Shown here piece after piece: positions 1-9,280 of a stretch of DNA of 16,335 bases. The stretch covers positions 1 to 16,335 of the forward strand of contig JAOXYB010024046.1 of NCBI GenBank assembly GCA_028565635.1, given 5' to 3'. This DNA comes from Phoronis ovalis. Lineage: Eukaryota > Phoronida > Phoronidae. The notes below the pieces were generated by a model. It did no database searches. It was not told where the DNA came from and saw only the letters and a list, made by a program, of their open reading frames with translations. Each line of letters opens with the position of its first letter. Positions within the stretch are counted from its first letter, which is position 1. The translations under genes and the position numbers were made by a program.

Positions 1-6
1 AGATCC

Positions 7-76
7 TCTATAGAGCTCTATAGAGTTCTATAGAAGCTCTATAGAATTCTATAGAATTCTATAGAATTCTATAGAA
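7..76. repeat. Period-10 simple tandem repeat (ttctatagaa)
   Basis: About seven units of a 10 bp, self-complementary motif (ttctatagaa, with early variants such as tctatagagc) run head to tail, with one unit stretched to 11 bp. Each unit is itself a palindrome, so the tract can form slipped or cruciform structures. The last copies are the most uniform, which suggests recent slippage. No coding or regulatory role is visible. Confidence 0.85.
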
Positions 77-84
77 CATTTTCG

Positions 85-1302
85 TAAGGGGTAACATTGC
101 GTTTATAGCCCTGAAGACAAAGCAGAAGCACCCAACGATGATAGCTTTTTTACCAGCTGGATGAACTGTTTAAGGTTTGCCAGCCAGACAGACTCATCTG
201 GAGAACAGATATTATGGGGAACAGACTCGATGGGTGCTTCCGACAAAGCCCTAGCTGGGCGATTCATAGGTGGTTCTAAGAAGACTATAGGGTTAGGAGA
301 CATTTTAAAATGACCTTGACAAGGAGGTCAAATGCTATTACAAATCTTCGACATTTTTTGCCGTGCTTAACACTTTCTTTGTCTCACAATAACTGCTTAA
401 ATTTTTATCCGCTCCATATTCGGTACAGAGTAAGTACAGGTCAAAGTACAGGTTACAATATTGACCCAAATTACTTCCTATATGGCCGACTGGCAGCCAT
501 GTTTGCTCCTGAGAGGGCACATTGTAATAACAGTTCTAGTTCTTATCCGTTCAGTTTCTTATTTGTTGCAGAGTAAATACAAGTAGCAGTACAGGCTATA
601 TGTAATTTTGCCATAGATTACTTCCAATATGGCCGACTGGTGGCCATGTTTGTTCCCAAGAGCCACATAGTGTTGCATCTATCGCCACGAAGATGAAGCG
701 CTGCCTGGACTATTCAAAGGCGGTTCTAGGAAGGCCATATGAATCTTCGACAATTTTTACCGTGTATAACTCTCTTTGTTTTGCAATAACTTCTTCAGTT
801 TTTATCCGATTAGCTGGTGCAGAGTAAATACAGGACAAAGTACAAGTTATATATAATATTAACCCAGATTACTTTCAATATGGCTGACTGGCAGCCATGT
901 TTGTTCTCGAGAAGGCACGTAACATTGTATCTATAGCCACGAAGACGAAGCGCTACCTGGACGATTCAAGGTGGTTCTAGGAAGACAATAGGTTGGTATA
1001 GGCGTAATAGGCTAGGTGACATTTTAAAATGACAACAAGTAGGTCAAATGCCGGTACGAATCTTCGACATTTTTTACCGTGCGTAACACTTTTTGTCTCA
1101 CAATAACTGCTTCAGTTTTTATCCAATCAGCTCCATATTCAGTACAGAGTAAGTACAGGTTATGTATAATATTGACCCACATTACTTCCAACATGGCTGA
1201 CTGGTGGCCATATTTGTTCCTGAGAAGGCATGTCACTGCGTTTATAGCTGAAGCGCTACTTGAACGATTCAAAGGTGGTTCTAAGAAGGCCATAGGTTAA
1301 TG
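85..1302 (+). repeat. Degenerate tandem array of a dispersed repeat family, four to five partial units
   Basis: The block atggcYgactgg, followed by gccat and tttg, recurs at 482, 629, 879 and 1193. A second block, cttcgacaWtttt...ccgtg...aataac...tttttatcc...gtacagagtaa, recurs at about 343, 735 and 1062. A third, ggtggttctaRgaag, recurs near 271, 970 and 1275, with a diverged form near 721. Block order is kept, so these are tandem copies with internal deletions (anchor spacings 147, 250 and 314 bp). Short open frames here, on either strand, carry repeat-derived peptides such as FLEPPxNR and are not genes. The family resembles the unit at 16199-16335. It could be an array of a non-autonomous element or a degenerated satellite; no transposase is visible. 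Confidence 0.75.
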
Positions 1303-1622
1303 GTAGCCCAAATGGGTCACTTTTTCACAAATTAATCCCTAAAAATGGATTGACTTTTCACAGAAATGTGTGTAAAGATTGGTCCACTTTTCAACAAATC
1401 CTAAACTGAATGGTTCGTTTCTTCACGATTTTATTTAAAGGTAGCAATTCCAGGGAACTTTTTCAAGAAAAAAACTAAAAAAATTAGTCCTTTTTTGTAA
1501 CAAAAAATCCTAAAAATGGGTCAATTTTTGTGACCAAAATCCTTAAAAATGGGTGGATATTTTGAGCTTGGGCTGCACATCCCCATCTAAAAATATGGTC
1601 AGTTTTTTCCAGGGGGGGTAAC
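1303..1622 (+). repeat. G-tract-ended dispersed repeat, copy 1
   Basis: This AT-rich stretch repeats a short theme (cctaaaaatgggt followed by a T run) four or five times with divergence. It then runs into gggctgcacatccccat and ends in a G run at ccaggggggg. The same terminal order (a GCACATCCC block, a short AT-rich spacer, then a G or C tract) is seen at 4805-5212, and in reverse orientation at 11930-12200. That marks a dispersed family rather than unique sequence. No open frame of note. Confidence 0.6.
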
Positions 1623-3640
1623 GCATCAGATAGCAGATATACAGTCATTTTGAATAAGAGTATCCCACAATGATAAACCAGATTATAATGATCTATAATC
1701 CATTCTTTCTAATGTAAAAAACCAATAATGTTAAAAAAATATAATCCTAAACATTGGATGGGCATTAGATATGACAAATGTTTTATTGTGTTGTAATTGC
1801 GACATACTTCATTGATTAACCTATTATACTATACATATTATAAACTTGGAATTGGATTTTAATTTCTATCATTGTTTTCTTCACTGCAAAAGCAACTGTA
1901 AATTCTGAATTCTGGCCTTCTACAAAAAAATTAAAATCCTTCCTTCAACGAATTTTGGAACTAGCTCTCAACTAAACTTGTTACTCTTAATTTGTGTCAA
2001 CAAAAGTTAGATTTCATTATTATTCTACAGCACCAGATGACGCTACTGCATCAATAACGCTCTTTAGTTTTGAAGGAAATAAAGCATTACTTGAATTTAC
2101 GCGACGTTGAATATATGGTGGATAAAAGCTTCACAAAATATAAGTGCTATTCGTGGATATTTATGCTGCACAAGATGTCCTGAAAGTTACATAAACATGG
2201 TATATGACATTAGATGATCACGGTAAATAATACATTTTAGGTAAGAGTCAACAATTAACAGAAAATGTGATCGAGAAATGTGGCACATAGTGACATACAG
2301 GATACAACTTGATAGTATATTACTTATTTATAGTTAATATTTTGTGACGCTATCTCAATCTGAAAAAAGTTACTCCTTGGACTGTTTTATCAGATAACTG
2401 CAATTAATTTTAATTTTTATCATGCCATACTTGCTTTCAATAAAGGAGCCGGGACGCTACAAGCTCTTAGAACTGATATAAAGGCACTTCTGTATTATGT
2501 TTTGGTATTTACATTAAATGTGCCCTTAGGCCTTACCCCGTGGCCCTTATAATAATTAATTTGTATTGCCCTGTAGTTATTTTATATGAATCCGAATGTT
2601 AACTTGTGTAGACTTGTAGTATCTCTCAACCCAGTGTTTCACCTATCTTTATATTTCATGAATGTAAATTTGTACATTTTCCTTAAAACTGTGTTTAAAA
2701 TTCTTTCAAACATATCAGTATTTATTGAGAAAGGTTCACATATGGCATCCAGTAGGCAGTAATCGGGATTTTTTATTGCTAATTTTGAAATTCTTTGACC
2801 TACTACATAAAGTTCAGTTTTTAAAAATTGTAGTTATATAGATTTACTTATATTTACTATATTTAATTTGTTCCCAGGATCCACTGATTTGTGTTCTCAA
2901 AATTTAAAATACCCTTGGCTATCTTGGCAACATTCCAATCCGGTTTAAACTATAGCAGGATAAATACAATGAAATAAGCACAAATCATTCCTGGCATTGA
3001 CGTGTACCTGAGTGTGAAGTGCACTAAATGAACAGATGCAACCACAAGGATGAACAGATAATGTCACAGTCTTCACAGTAAATAACACTGTCCTTCAGAG
3101 TATTATACTCATTAATATCTAGTATTCACAGAGAAAGAACTTGATCAATAAAATCTGTGTTTTGCACCTGTGTATTATCCTGCAGAATAGAACAAATCCC
3201 CTTTCTTTACCTCAAATAACTTGGTCACCTGTTTTTATTGGGTTAATTTACAGGTTAATTTTAATAAGAAGCAGCAGCTATGTTTATTCTAGGAATATAT
3301 GGTCATCTGGAAAAGTCATATACAGATTGAAAATACATTAACATATATATCATATTCACATAACTATTTAAATCTATAAAAACAAGTGGAAAATTGAGTT
3401 TCTCATAAAACAGCTATTTGTTTAATTGCCAACTGCTCTAAATACCATTAAAAATTGCCTTTTATTATTGTGTATGGGGCATTGTATTGGGTATAATAAC
3501 TGTCGGACAGGTAAACTAGTAAATAATTGCTTGAAAAGTGTAGTGAATTGTTATAAGGGTTTAGTACTGTTCCTGTATGTGTATTTATTATTACCCATAT
3601 CAATTAGTGTCTTATAATTAGAGGAAAGGTTTTTTATTAA
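1623..3640. other. Upstream non-coding region with no recognisable gene
   Basis: About 2 kb of AT-rich sequence without an open frame that looks coding. It may hold the promoter and 5' untranslated exon(s) of the channel-NTPase gene, because an acceptor-like site lies just before the start codon at 3826. No convincing TATA, initiator or conserved exon can be picked out by eye. Short frames at 3141-3341 and 3426-3617 are of random character. Confidence 0.5.
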
Positions 3641-3765
3641 ATACCTTAAAATGATTTTAAATCTTTTTTGTTTAGAGACCAAGTCATTAGACATTGTATA
3701 ATTTATTAAAATCGTTTTAAATGTTTTTGTTTAGAGACAATGTCATTATGTTGCAGGTTGCAGGT
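3631..3765 (+). repeat. Two-copy duplication (59 bp offset) carrying acceptor-like signals
   Basis: The segment ttttaaat-c/g-tttttgtttagagac, followed by gtcatta, occurs at about 3655-3690 and again at about 3714-3748, offset by 59 bp. Each copy contains a T-rich tract ending in tttag, so the duplication also duplicated a potential splice acceptor. A CAG|GTAC donor-like site follows at 3763/3764. The region lies about 60-170 bases before the start codon, so it could contribute a short 5' untranslated exon. Confidence 0.55.
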
Positions 3766-3784
3766 ACAAACACAAATAATAATT

Positions 3785-3806
3785 GCATTTTTTTAATACT
3801 TTTTAG
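3785..3806 (+). promoter_or_regulatory. Candidate 3' splice acceptor before the start codon
   Basis: A pyrimidine-rich run ending in actttttag stops at 3806, 19 bases before the ATG at 3826. If used, the first coding exon begins at 3807 and the gene has at least one upstream non-coding exon. The in-frame sequence between 3721 and 3825 would then be intron and untranslated leader. A weaker acceptor-like cacag ends at 3815. Transcript data would decide. Confidence 0.4.
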
Positions 3807-3825
3807 ATTACACAGGTACTATAAA

Positions 3826-4699
3826 ATGATCACCATGCCAAGATTTAAAGACACCATGATCTACAACTTCTTCCATCCTGAAGTTATCACATACTTCGGA
3901 CAAGCTCAAGTGCTAGCATTTGCAGTTTTCCGTTTTATATTACTTTTCATCGCCATTTTAGCAGTATATGATGGTGACCATGTTGATTGCGATATCCCAC
4001 ATTACAGAGAGATAGATAGTTATTATTGCTATGACCTGTTATACAATCCATTGCCGCATACGCTTTTCTGGATTGGTTTCACTTGCGCTGTTTCAATAAC
4101 ATGGGTACTGTATACTGCGTTTGCTAAATACCAAGTTAACATACACAAAAATCGGTTAAAAGGGATTATGTGCTTAATAACTACAGCGTACATTGTACAA
4201 ACAGTTATCAGGTTGATGTTTGAATTTTCCGGCATGATCCTGCAAGTTAAATATTATGGATTTCAACATCCGGAAATTTACAACTGTACTTATGTGATCC
4301 CAACCACGAATGAAACAGAGTTCTATTCATGTTTGGTGTCGAAGGCTGGTGGAAAAGAGGCTTATTTGGTTATCATGTTTTTACTAGCGCTCTTTGCTAT
4401 ACTTGTGGCATTTGCCGATATTGCGTATATCTTTTATCGGGCCTGGAAGGACCGCTATATCTATAGCTTTCCTGTATTTGTTCGTGAAGTTCGTCACGAG
4501 GATGAAGAAACCCTGCTTATGCCTATGCACTCTGGAGGACCTACAGATTCAACGGTGAAATTTGATCTCCTGAATGCTAGGACGGTAGATAACGTAACAA
4601 AGCATCTTCCTAAACCTGTACCATACTATTATTCAAGGCAAGAATTGACACAAGAGATACAAGACCGATTACTGCAACACAAGTTAATAGCTCTTACAG
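3826..4699 (+). CDS. Connexin-like four-TM channel domain plus start of NB-ARC (coding exon 1 of a connexin-like/NB-ARC/TPR fusion)
   Basis: Residues 1-291 of a predicted 1,098-residue protein. Membrane segments: about 28-48, 80-99, 114-140 and 180-204. Connexin marks: a Gly at 25 and an Arg at 36 in TM1 with the same 11-residue spacing as Cx26; Cys55 and Cys68 in loop 1, with CYD then P-x-x-H-x-x-x-W leading into TM2; R-x-x-FE in TM3 (129-133) followed by YGF (144-146); Cys154 and Cys169 in loop 2, with the connexin-like run CLVSK, then GGKE and TM4. The usual middle Cys of each loop is absent. N153 and N162 are N-glycosylation sequons in loop 2. The cytoplasmic loop is very short. A 65-residue linker leads to PVPYYYSRQEL...LIALT, the start of an NB-ARC domain. 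The start at 3826 is the first ATG after the likely acceptor; the ATG at 3835 has a better CACC context and gives a connexin-like N-terminal helix length. The exon ends CAG|GTTTGT, phase 1. Innexin/pannexin is less likely because no YYQWV motif is present. Confidence 0.88.
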
Positions 4700-4804
4700 G
4701 TTTGTATTTTATTGAAATCTTGTTTTTAAACAAAGCTTTATAATATGCTGACAGGAAATCTGTCTTTAGATGTATGCCCATTATGGTTTAACATCCAAGT
4801 TATC

Positions 4805-5212
4805 TTTTGGTGAGGGAGGGTGAGGCCCAGTTGAAAATTTTAGATTTGGATTGTATGCATATTTTTGGATTTTTACCATTCAGGAAGTCGACAATTTCGT
4901 TTGCTACCCACAGTATACTGCAAATAATTTTTATTACTTAATACAAGGTCATTTTCAGTTAATCGAATTAATACGGTCGCAAAGAGATTTTGGTATGTAT
5001 CCATAAAAATAGGTTTTGGAATTTGGTTTATAGTAATCTGTTTGTGTATTAAAAAATGGATTGCTACTCAAATATTTTAAATGTTGGATTGCCACCCTGA
5101 TATTTTCCAAAATATTGGATAGGGTTGGGACCACTAGTTAAAATTATGGATTGGATTGGGTGGCACATCCCTGTATAAAAACAGAGTATCCTCCTCCCCC
5201 CCCCCCCCCAGG
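4805..5212 (+). repeat. G/C-tract-ended dispersed repeat, copy 2
   Basis: The unit contains diverged repeats of a ggattg theme followed by t/a runs (for example around 5056, 5090 and 5150). It ends with gggtggcacatccctgtataaaaa and a run of 14 C at 5196-5209, then aggg. The gcacatccc block and the tract order match the end of 1303-1622. The C tract is a likely site of length polymorphism and of assembly or sequencing error. Confidence 0.6.
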
Positions 5213-6045
5213 GACTGTATTTGATCTCTAATCAAGGCCATGCCAGAAGCATACATGTGTCAATAAAACTGTATTCATCCACTGTTGAGGTTAAAAAATG
5301 ATTTTAAAACAATTGAGTGAACTCTGTTGGTGTCATCTGAAGTTTAAATTACATCATCTTGTTTTGTAAACTAAATTTTAGGGGTGTGCAAATGGCTAAT
5401 TGACATATCCTGTTTATAACCCACATCCTCTGTTCCATGAAAAACTTTCAATCAAAATGTGATTATAAAATTCAGCTTTGAGAGTTAAAGTTATACTGCA
5501 CTAGCTGGAACCTGTTCTAACTGACTGTCATCAAATACTAATTCAAATCAGGTAAAAACCCATCACCCGTCCGGTCCCGTCTCCACCATTGTCCCGTATA
5601 TTTATCCCAGATTGGTGACTCTGTCTCGTAACCATTGTCTCGTACATTTTTTTATCCCATCTCGTTAATCATTTCCCATTAATTTCAACAAACAGCACTA
5701 CATGACCGCACATATTCTCTGATGTAGGCGATCGTGTGTATGCAACAACATAACTTACGATATGCATTTCCATGTAAAAATAATAATCAACAGCCTAACT
5801 TGTGGCGTTCTGCTATTCTAAATTTATATAACAGTTTCCTGCCCTCCCGCTTGATGTATGAGTAACGCAAAACATTCGAAACTTCTCGACCTTTTCTCAC
5901 TCAGTATAGTTTCTCAGCGCAACATAGAAAGGCCGAGGTGATTCAAATGACGTATTAGAGTTTGTCTCTGAGACTAATGAGTAACATGTGTGACAACGTT
6001 AGACGAATGATGAAAGCATTGATGAAATGGCTAGAAGAATCCAGC
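5213..6045. other. Intron sequence without a gene; contains a two-unit 46 bp repeat
   Basis: Mostly unremarkable AT-rich intron. At 5585-5675 the motif accattgtcYcgtaYatttt, then atccca, occurs twice at a 46 bp offset, giving a pyrimidine-rich stretch with repeated gtcccg/gtctcg. An AATAAA at 5262-5267 lies about 520 bases after the stop that would be met if the first exon were read through (4741-4743). No open frame of interest. Confidence 0.5.
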
Positions 6046-6295
6046 GGCCATATGTAAAACATGTAATTTGGAATCTGGAATCAAGTCAAAATACTTTAGA
6101 GAGGACCGGTTGTTGGTAAAAATACCTTGTTATATAATTACGAATTTAAATTCATGTAACTGTTTGCATATCGATTTCATATTCGGTTAAAAAGAGGCAG
6201 TTGATATGATTCAGATATGAAGTAATATATGGAAGCAATTGTAGTTTGCCATTTAGGGGATATATCAGTTCATACAAAATAACATATTTTGCATT

Positions 6296-6420
6296 AAGTG
6301 CTGCAAAATAAACTAGAAGTGCCTTTTATCAAAGGCCAGTTTGTACACACACAACTGGTTGGCCTTTTGACATTAGGATTGTTTTAGAACCTACCCTACT
6401 ACAAATTTTTGCAGCAAATA
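6296..6420. repeat. Nested imperfect hairpin
   Basis: aaaggccagtt (about 6333) pairs with aactggttggcctttt (about 6352-6368) around an acacacac loop. Further out, gtgctgcaaaa (about 6299) pairs with ttttgcagc (about 6405-6414). These concentric inverted repeats make a compact foldback unit inside the larger TIR element. Its interior aactggttg recurs near 6746-6765, suggesting a shared origin. Confidence 0.55.
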
Positions 6421-6424
6421 TTAG

Positions 6425-6800
6425 TGTCAATTTGACTACTTTTACCCTTTGGTCTCATGACCTCAAACTGACTCCATGGCCTCTGGATGACCTTAAAAGC
6501 ATCAATGTTAAAAGGTTCATGCAATTTTAAGATTTTAACTTTTTGACCTCTGAATGATCTTGACCTAAATGACCGTTTGACCTAAATCACCTTTTTAACT
6601 CCATTTTTCAAGAATTCAATTTTTTGTATGTCAATATGACCTTGTAAAAATGGCATACAAACTTTATTTTAGGAACTTTTAAATGTTGTCCTTTTGACCC
6701 CAATGTCAACTCATCCCACCCCGGGGATGTCGCATGTTAAACCACAAGCTGGTTGTACCAGTTGGTGAATTACAACCTCTTTCCTGTAGGGACTAGTTAA
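6425..6800 (+). repeat. GACCT-rich dispersed repeat
   Basis: Irregularly repeated tgacctc, tgacctt and tgaccta words spaced by T runs (6436-6720) lead into a block containing ccccggggatgtcgc and agctggttgtaccagttggtg. Repeats rich in TGACCT/TTTGACC words are common in lophotrochozoan genomes, and this reads like one. No coding potential is visible. The contained half-site words (TGACCT) are repeat-derived and should not be taken as nuclear receptor sites without other evidence. Confidence 0.5.
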
Positions 6801-6926
6801 AAACAAGCTGAAAACAGAAAACTGCTGTTTTTCCTTCTAGAAAACCTTAAAAATCCATTAAAATGACCTTAATAAACATGATACCGTATTAAAACACGGT
6901 CCTCATATAGATTGCAGTAGGCCCAC

Positions 6927-7045
6927 TGTCTGGATTAAACGCTATGATTGGAATTAGTGCCGGGGTACGCACGCATCACAATTAGTGTCTTGGTCAAACG
7001 CTAGGATTGGAATTATTGTGCCGGTCAAATGCTAGAAACTGGCAC
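6927..7045 (+). repeat. Two-copy direct repeat, 59 bp offset
   Basis: tgtctggattaaacgctatg, followed by attggaattagtgccgg (from 6927), is repeated as tgtcttggtcaaacgctagg, followed by attggaattattgtgccgg (from 6986). A partial third piece, ggtcaaatgctag, follows at about 7023. It lies inside the TIR element 6046-7606. Confidence 0.6.
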
Positions 7046-7606
7046 TGATGAGGCGTTTAACGTACAAATACACAGCGAGCAAAGAACGTACGACGGCGAC
7101 AGTGCAAATATATCTTTATCACAACTTAAGTAATCTACTGGTCATGTTTACACCTCGATAGAGTGTGTGAGTCTAGATAGAGTAGTAGCGGGAGAAATCC
7201 ACTCCATTCCTTAAGTTAGTGTACGTAGATGTGCTCATTTGTTGTTCTAGAGTTGGCCTATGGATTGACTACCAACCCATTTCATAGGACATATGTAATA
7301 AATACATGATGATATGCAACCAATCAAAAGAAAAAATTGTAGGTAGTTATTAGTTGCAGTAATCCTTGCTCTTGCAAAACAATCTACTAGAATATTATAA
7401 AGTAACCAGGTTTGCAAAGTGTCATATTTGTATTGACTAACTCATAACAACACCACCCAAGCAGTCACATTTACCCTTTTTTGTATTAAAAAGTGATTTC
7501 CTAGTAAATTAGAATATAGTTGTTATTTTTTTTAAAATAACATTCCGTAAAATATTTTGACGCGATTCTAGATTCCAAATTCCAGATTCATGTTTTACAT
7601 ACGGCC

Positions 7607-8152
7607 TAATCCAGCATCCGATTTTAGCTTATAAACAGAGAGGAACAGTGTCAGAGCATGTCAAAGCATGGTCAAACAAAAAGCCATAGGGATGACAAAA
7701 CAAATGCCGGTAGCGTAATTATTATATAGATGAATTGTGTCATGCGTTGCAGATAATGTATAAGAAAAATTTCCAAATAAGTGAAATCTGCTGAATCTTT
7801 CTAGTCAATATTTACTATGTTATCCAATAGCACATTTTGATTCTCAGGCCAGCACAAAGTAATGTGATTTCATCCAGGGATTTTTGTATATATGAGTATA
7901 TTATGGGTAATTCCGAATATTACATGTGAAGGCACCACTTTTAAAATTGAAAACATTTAATTGGTAGCAATATTTGAATTACTTTGAACAAATATTTTTC
8001 ACTGTCATTTGAGGGCAAAGTTTGTGTGTAAAACAACCACTTGACTAGCCCAGTGCAAAGATTGCCTACATACTTAAGATAAACTTTTAGTTTTTGCTAA
8101 GTAAACAAAGTAGAGAGTACTGAGGTAGCCAGTTTTTACTATACATTTAGAG
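7607..8152. other. Intron sequence, nothing recognised
   Basis: AT-rich intron between two inverted-repeat elements. No open frame, RNA gene or repeat structure could be picked out. Confidence 0.5.
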
Positions 8153-9173
8153 ATCTCAAAAGTTATCGCAATGACTCCAAACGTATAGCGTTTAATATAG
8201 GGGGCAGGGGGGGGGTAAAATCCACCTACGTTTACGGGTTAGTGCGAAATGAAACAATCATGCCTAGTATATAAGATATTTATTAAAAATCATTCCTTAG
8301 TAAATATAGAAGTTTTAGGTTCTATTTATTCTACCACTACATGAACATTCATACAAGTGTGCAAAAATGTACGAAATTGGTGGAAGAGAAAAGACAGTGA
8401 AATACCTGCATCATACGGCTAAATCATGCCCCGGATACCATCCAGTTTTAACTTTACAGCATAGGGATATGACAGTCGTAAATACCTAATTAGGTCACTG
8501 CAGTGCAGACGATACACACAAAAAAGATGTCCAAACAGCTGACATTATTTGGTACTGTAGCGCCGGAAAGCAGAGCACTTTACAAACGTCAGCCTTTAAA
8601 CAGGTACCAGGCATTTGTAAATAGCTTTGTGTCAAAACATACAAGTTTATCGGTACGGGTAAATATTTTTTAAATAGAATTTATCGATGATTTCGCTCTT
8701 GAAATTGGTTGTCAGGTTTTAGTTTTTACACGTGCGTGACATCCAGTCTGTGTTTAATGTGCTGAAATCAGAATAACACACACTGGAAGAATTTATGTTG
8801 TTATCGGTGACTCCAATTGATTCAGAACTTGTTATCAGGAGAGCATCTGCCTTGGAAATGTCTTTTTCTGATAGCACTATTAAAGTTCAGACGATGTTGT
8901 AATAAAAAGTTAAACTAGATAATGCACGATCCATATTCGTTCATGAATCAACTTTGCGTTTTCTATAAAAAAAATGACACAGTGTGTCATGGCAAATTAG
9001 AGTTCCAGAATGCACCAGATTGCAGGAAATAGTACCAAATATTGCCCCCGGAACTCCCTAGGTTCGCAACTGGAGAGGGAAAAAATCTCACTAACCCCCC
9101 TACATTTGACCAGGGGGGGTAAATCCTATATTAAACGCTATACGTTTATGGTCATTGTGATAACTTTTGAGAT
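8153..9173. mobile_element. About 1.02 kb terminal-inverted-repeat element
   Basis: Left end 8153-8201 and right end 9125-9173 are inverted copies over 49 bases with about four differences; both contain AAACGTATAGCGTTTAATATAGG. Internal to each is a G-rich stretch in inverted relation (9 G at 8207-8215; ggggggg at about 9113-9119 on the plus strand, with cccccc at about 9095) and then a matching gggttagtg (plus strand left, complement right). The repeat therefore extends to about 100 bp with indels. The interior of about 0.8 kb encodes no transposase. A 15-base near-palindrome (tgacacagtgtgtca) lies at 8975-8989. No clear target-site duplication. Confidence 0.72.
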
Positions 9174-9280
9174 GATCCCTTACATATCTGCTTAAACGAG
9201 AGATATTTGTTTCCATGGTTTCTCCAGTTTCATTACAGTGAATATTAGCCACTTGACCAGAATCCTGACCTATATAGTAA

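Larger units (their letters stand above)
6046..7606. mobile_element. Non-autonomous DNA transposon-like element with about 53-59 bp terminal inverted repeats
   Basis: The left end, 6046-6098 (starting ggccatatgtaaaacatg), is the inverse of the right end, 7548-7606 (ending catgttttacatacggcc). Shared blocks are GTAAAACATG, TTTGGAATCTRGAATC and GTCAAAATAYTTTA in inverted order; the right copy has a short extra insertion. The interior (about 1.45 kb) has no transposase frame. It holds a nested hairpin at 6296-6420, a GACCT-rich repeat and a two-copy 59 bp repeat. I could not identify target-site duplications. It is best called a MITE-like or deleted TIR transposon of unknown superfamily. Confidence 0.7.

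Noticed and set aside
103-1300. Short frames on both strands (66-89 codons) with a shared FLEPPxNR or RFKGGSKK peptide
   Set aside because: The shared peptide comes from the repeat unit itself; the frames break between copies.
1-1302. CRISPR-like array
   Set aside because: The units are long, diverged and irregularly spaced, without identical short repeats separated by unique spacers, and the genome is eukaryotic.
3141-3617. Two short hydrophobic frames upstream of the gene
   Set aside because: Their Leu, Ile and Tyr bias is expected from AT-rich DNA. They have no domain, and only a weak case could be made for an initiation context.
3721-3825. In-frame extension of the channel exon by 35 residues
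   Set aside because: It translates a duplicated, T-rich acceptor-like tract, and would place a connexin-type N-terminal helix far too deep. It is more likely intron or leader.
4029-4235. Minus-strand open frame of 68 codons
   Set aside because: It lies opposite the conserved channel exon and has no features of its own.
3826-4437. Innexin or pannexin rather than connexin
   Set aside because: Two Cys per loop and glycosylation sites fit innexins/pannexins, but the YYQWV-type innexin motif is absent, and the CYD, P-x-x-H-x-x-x-W, R-x-x-FE and CLVSK positions follow connexins.
6425-6720. Cluster of TGACCT nuclear-receptor half-sites
   Set aside because: The words belong to a dispersed repeat with irregular spacing.
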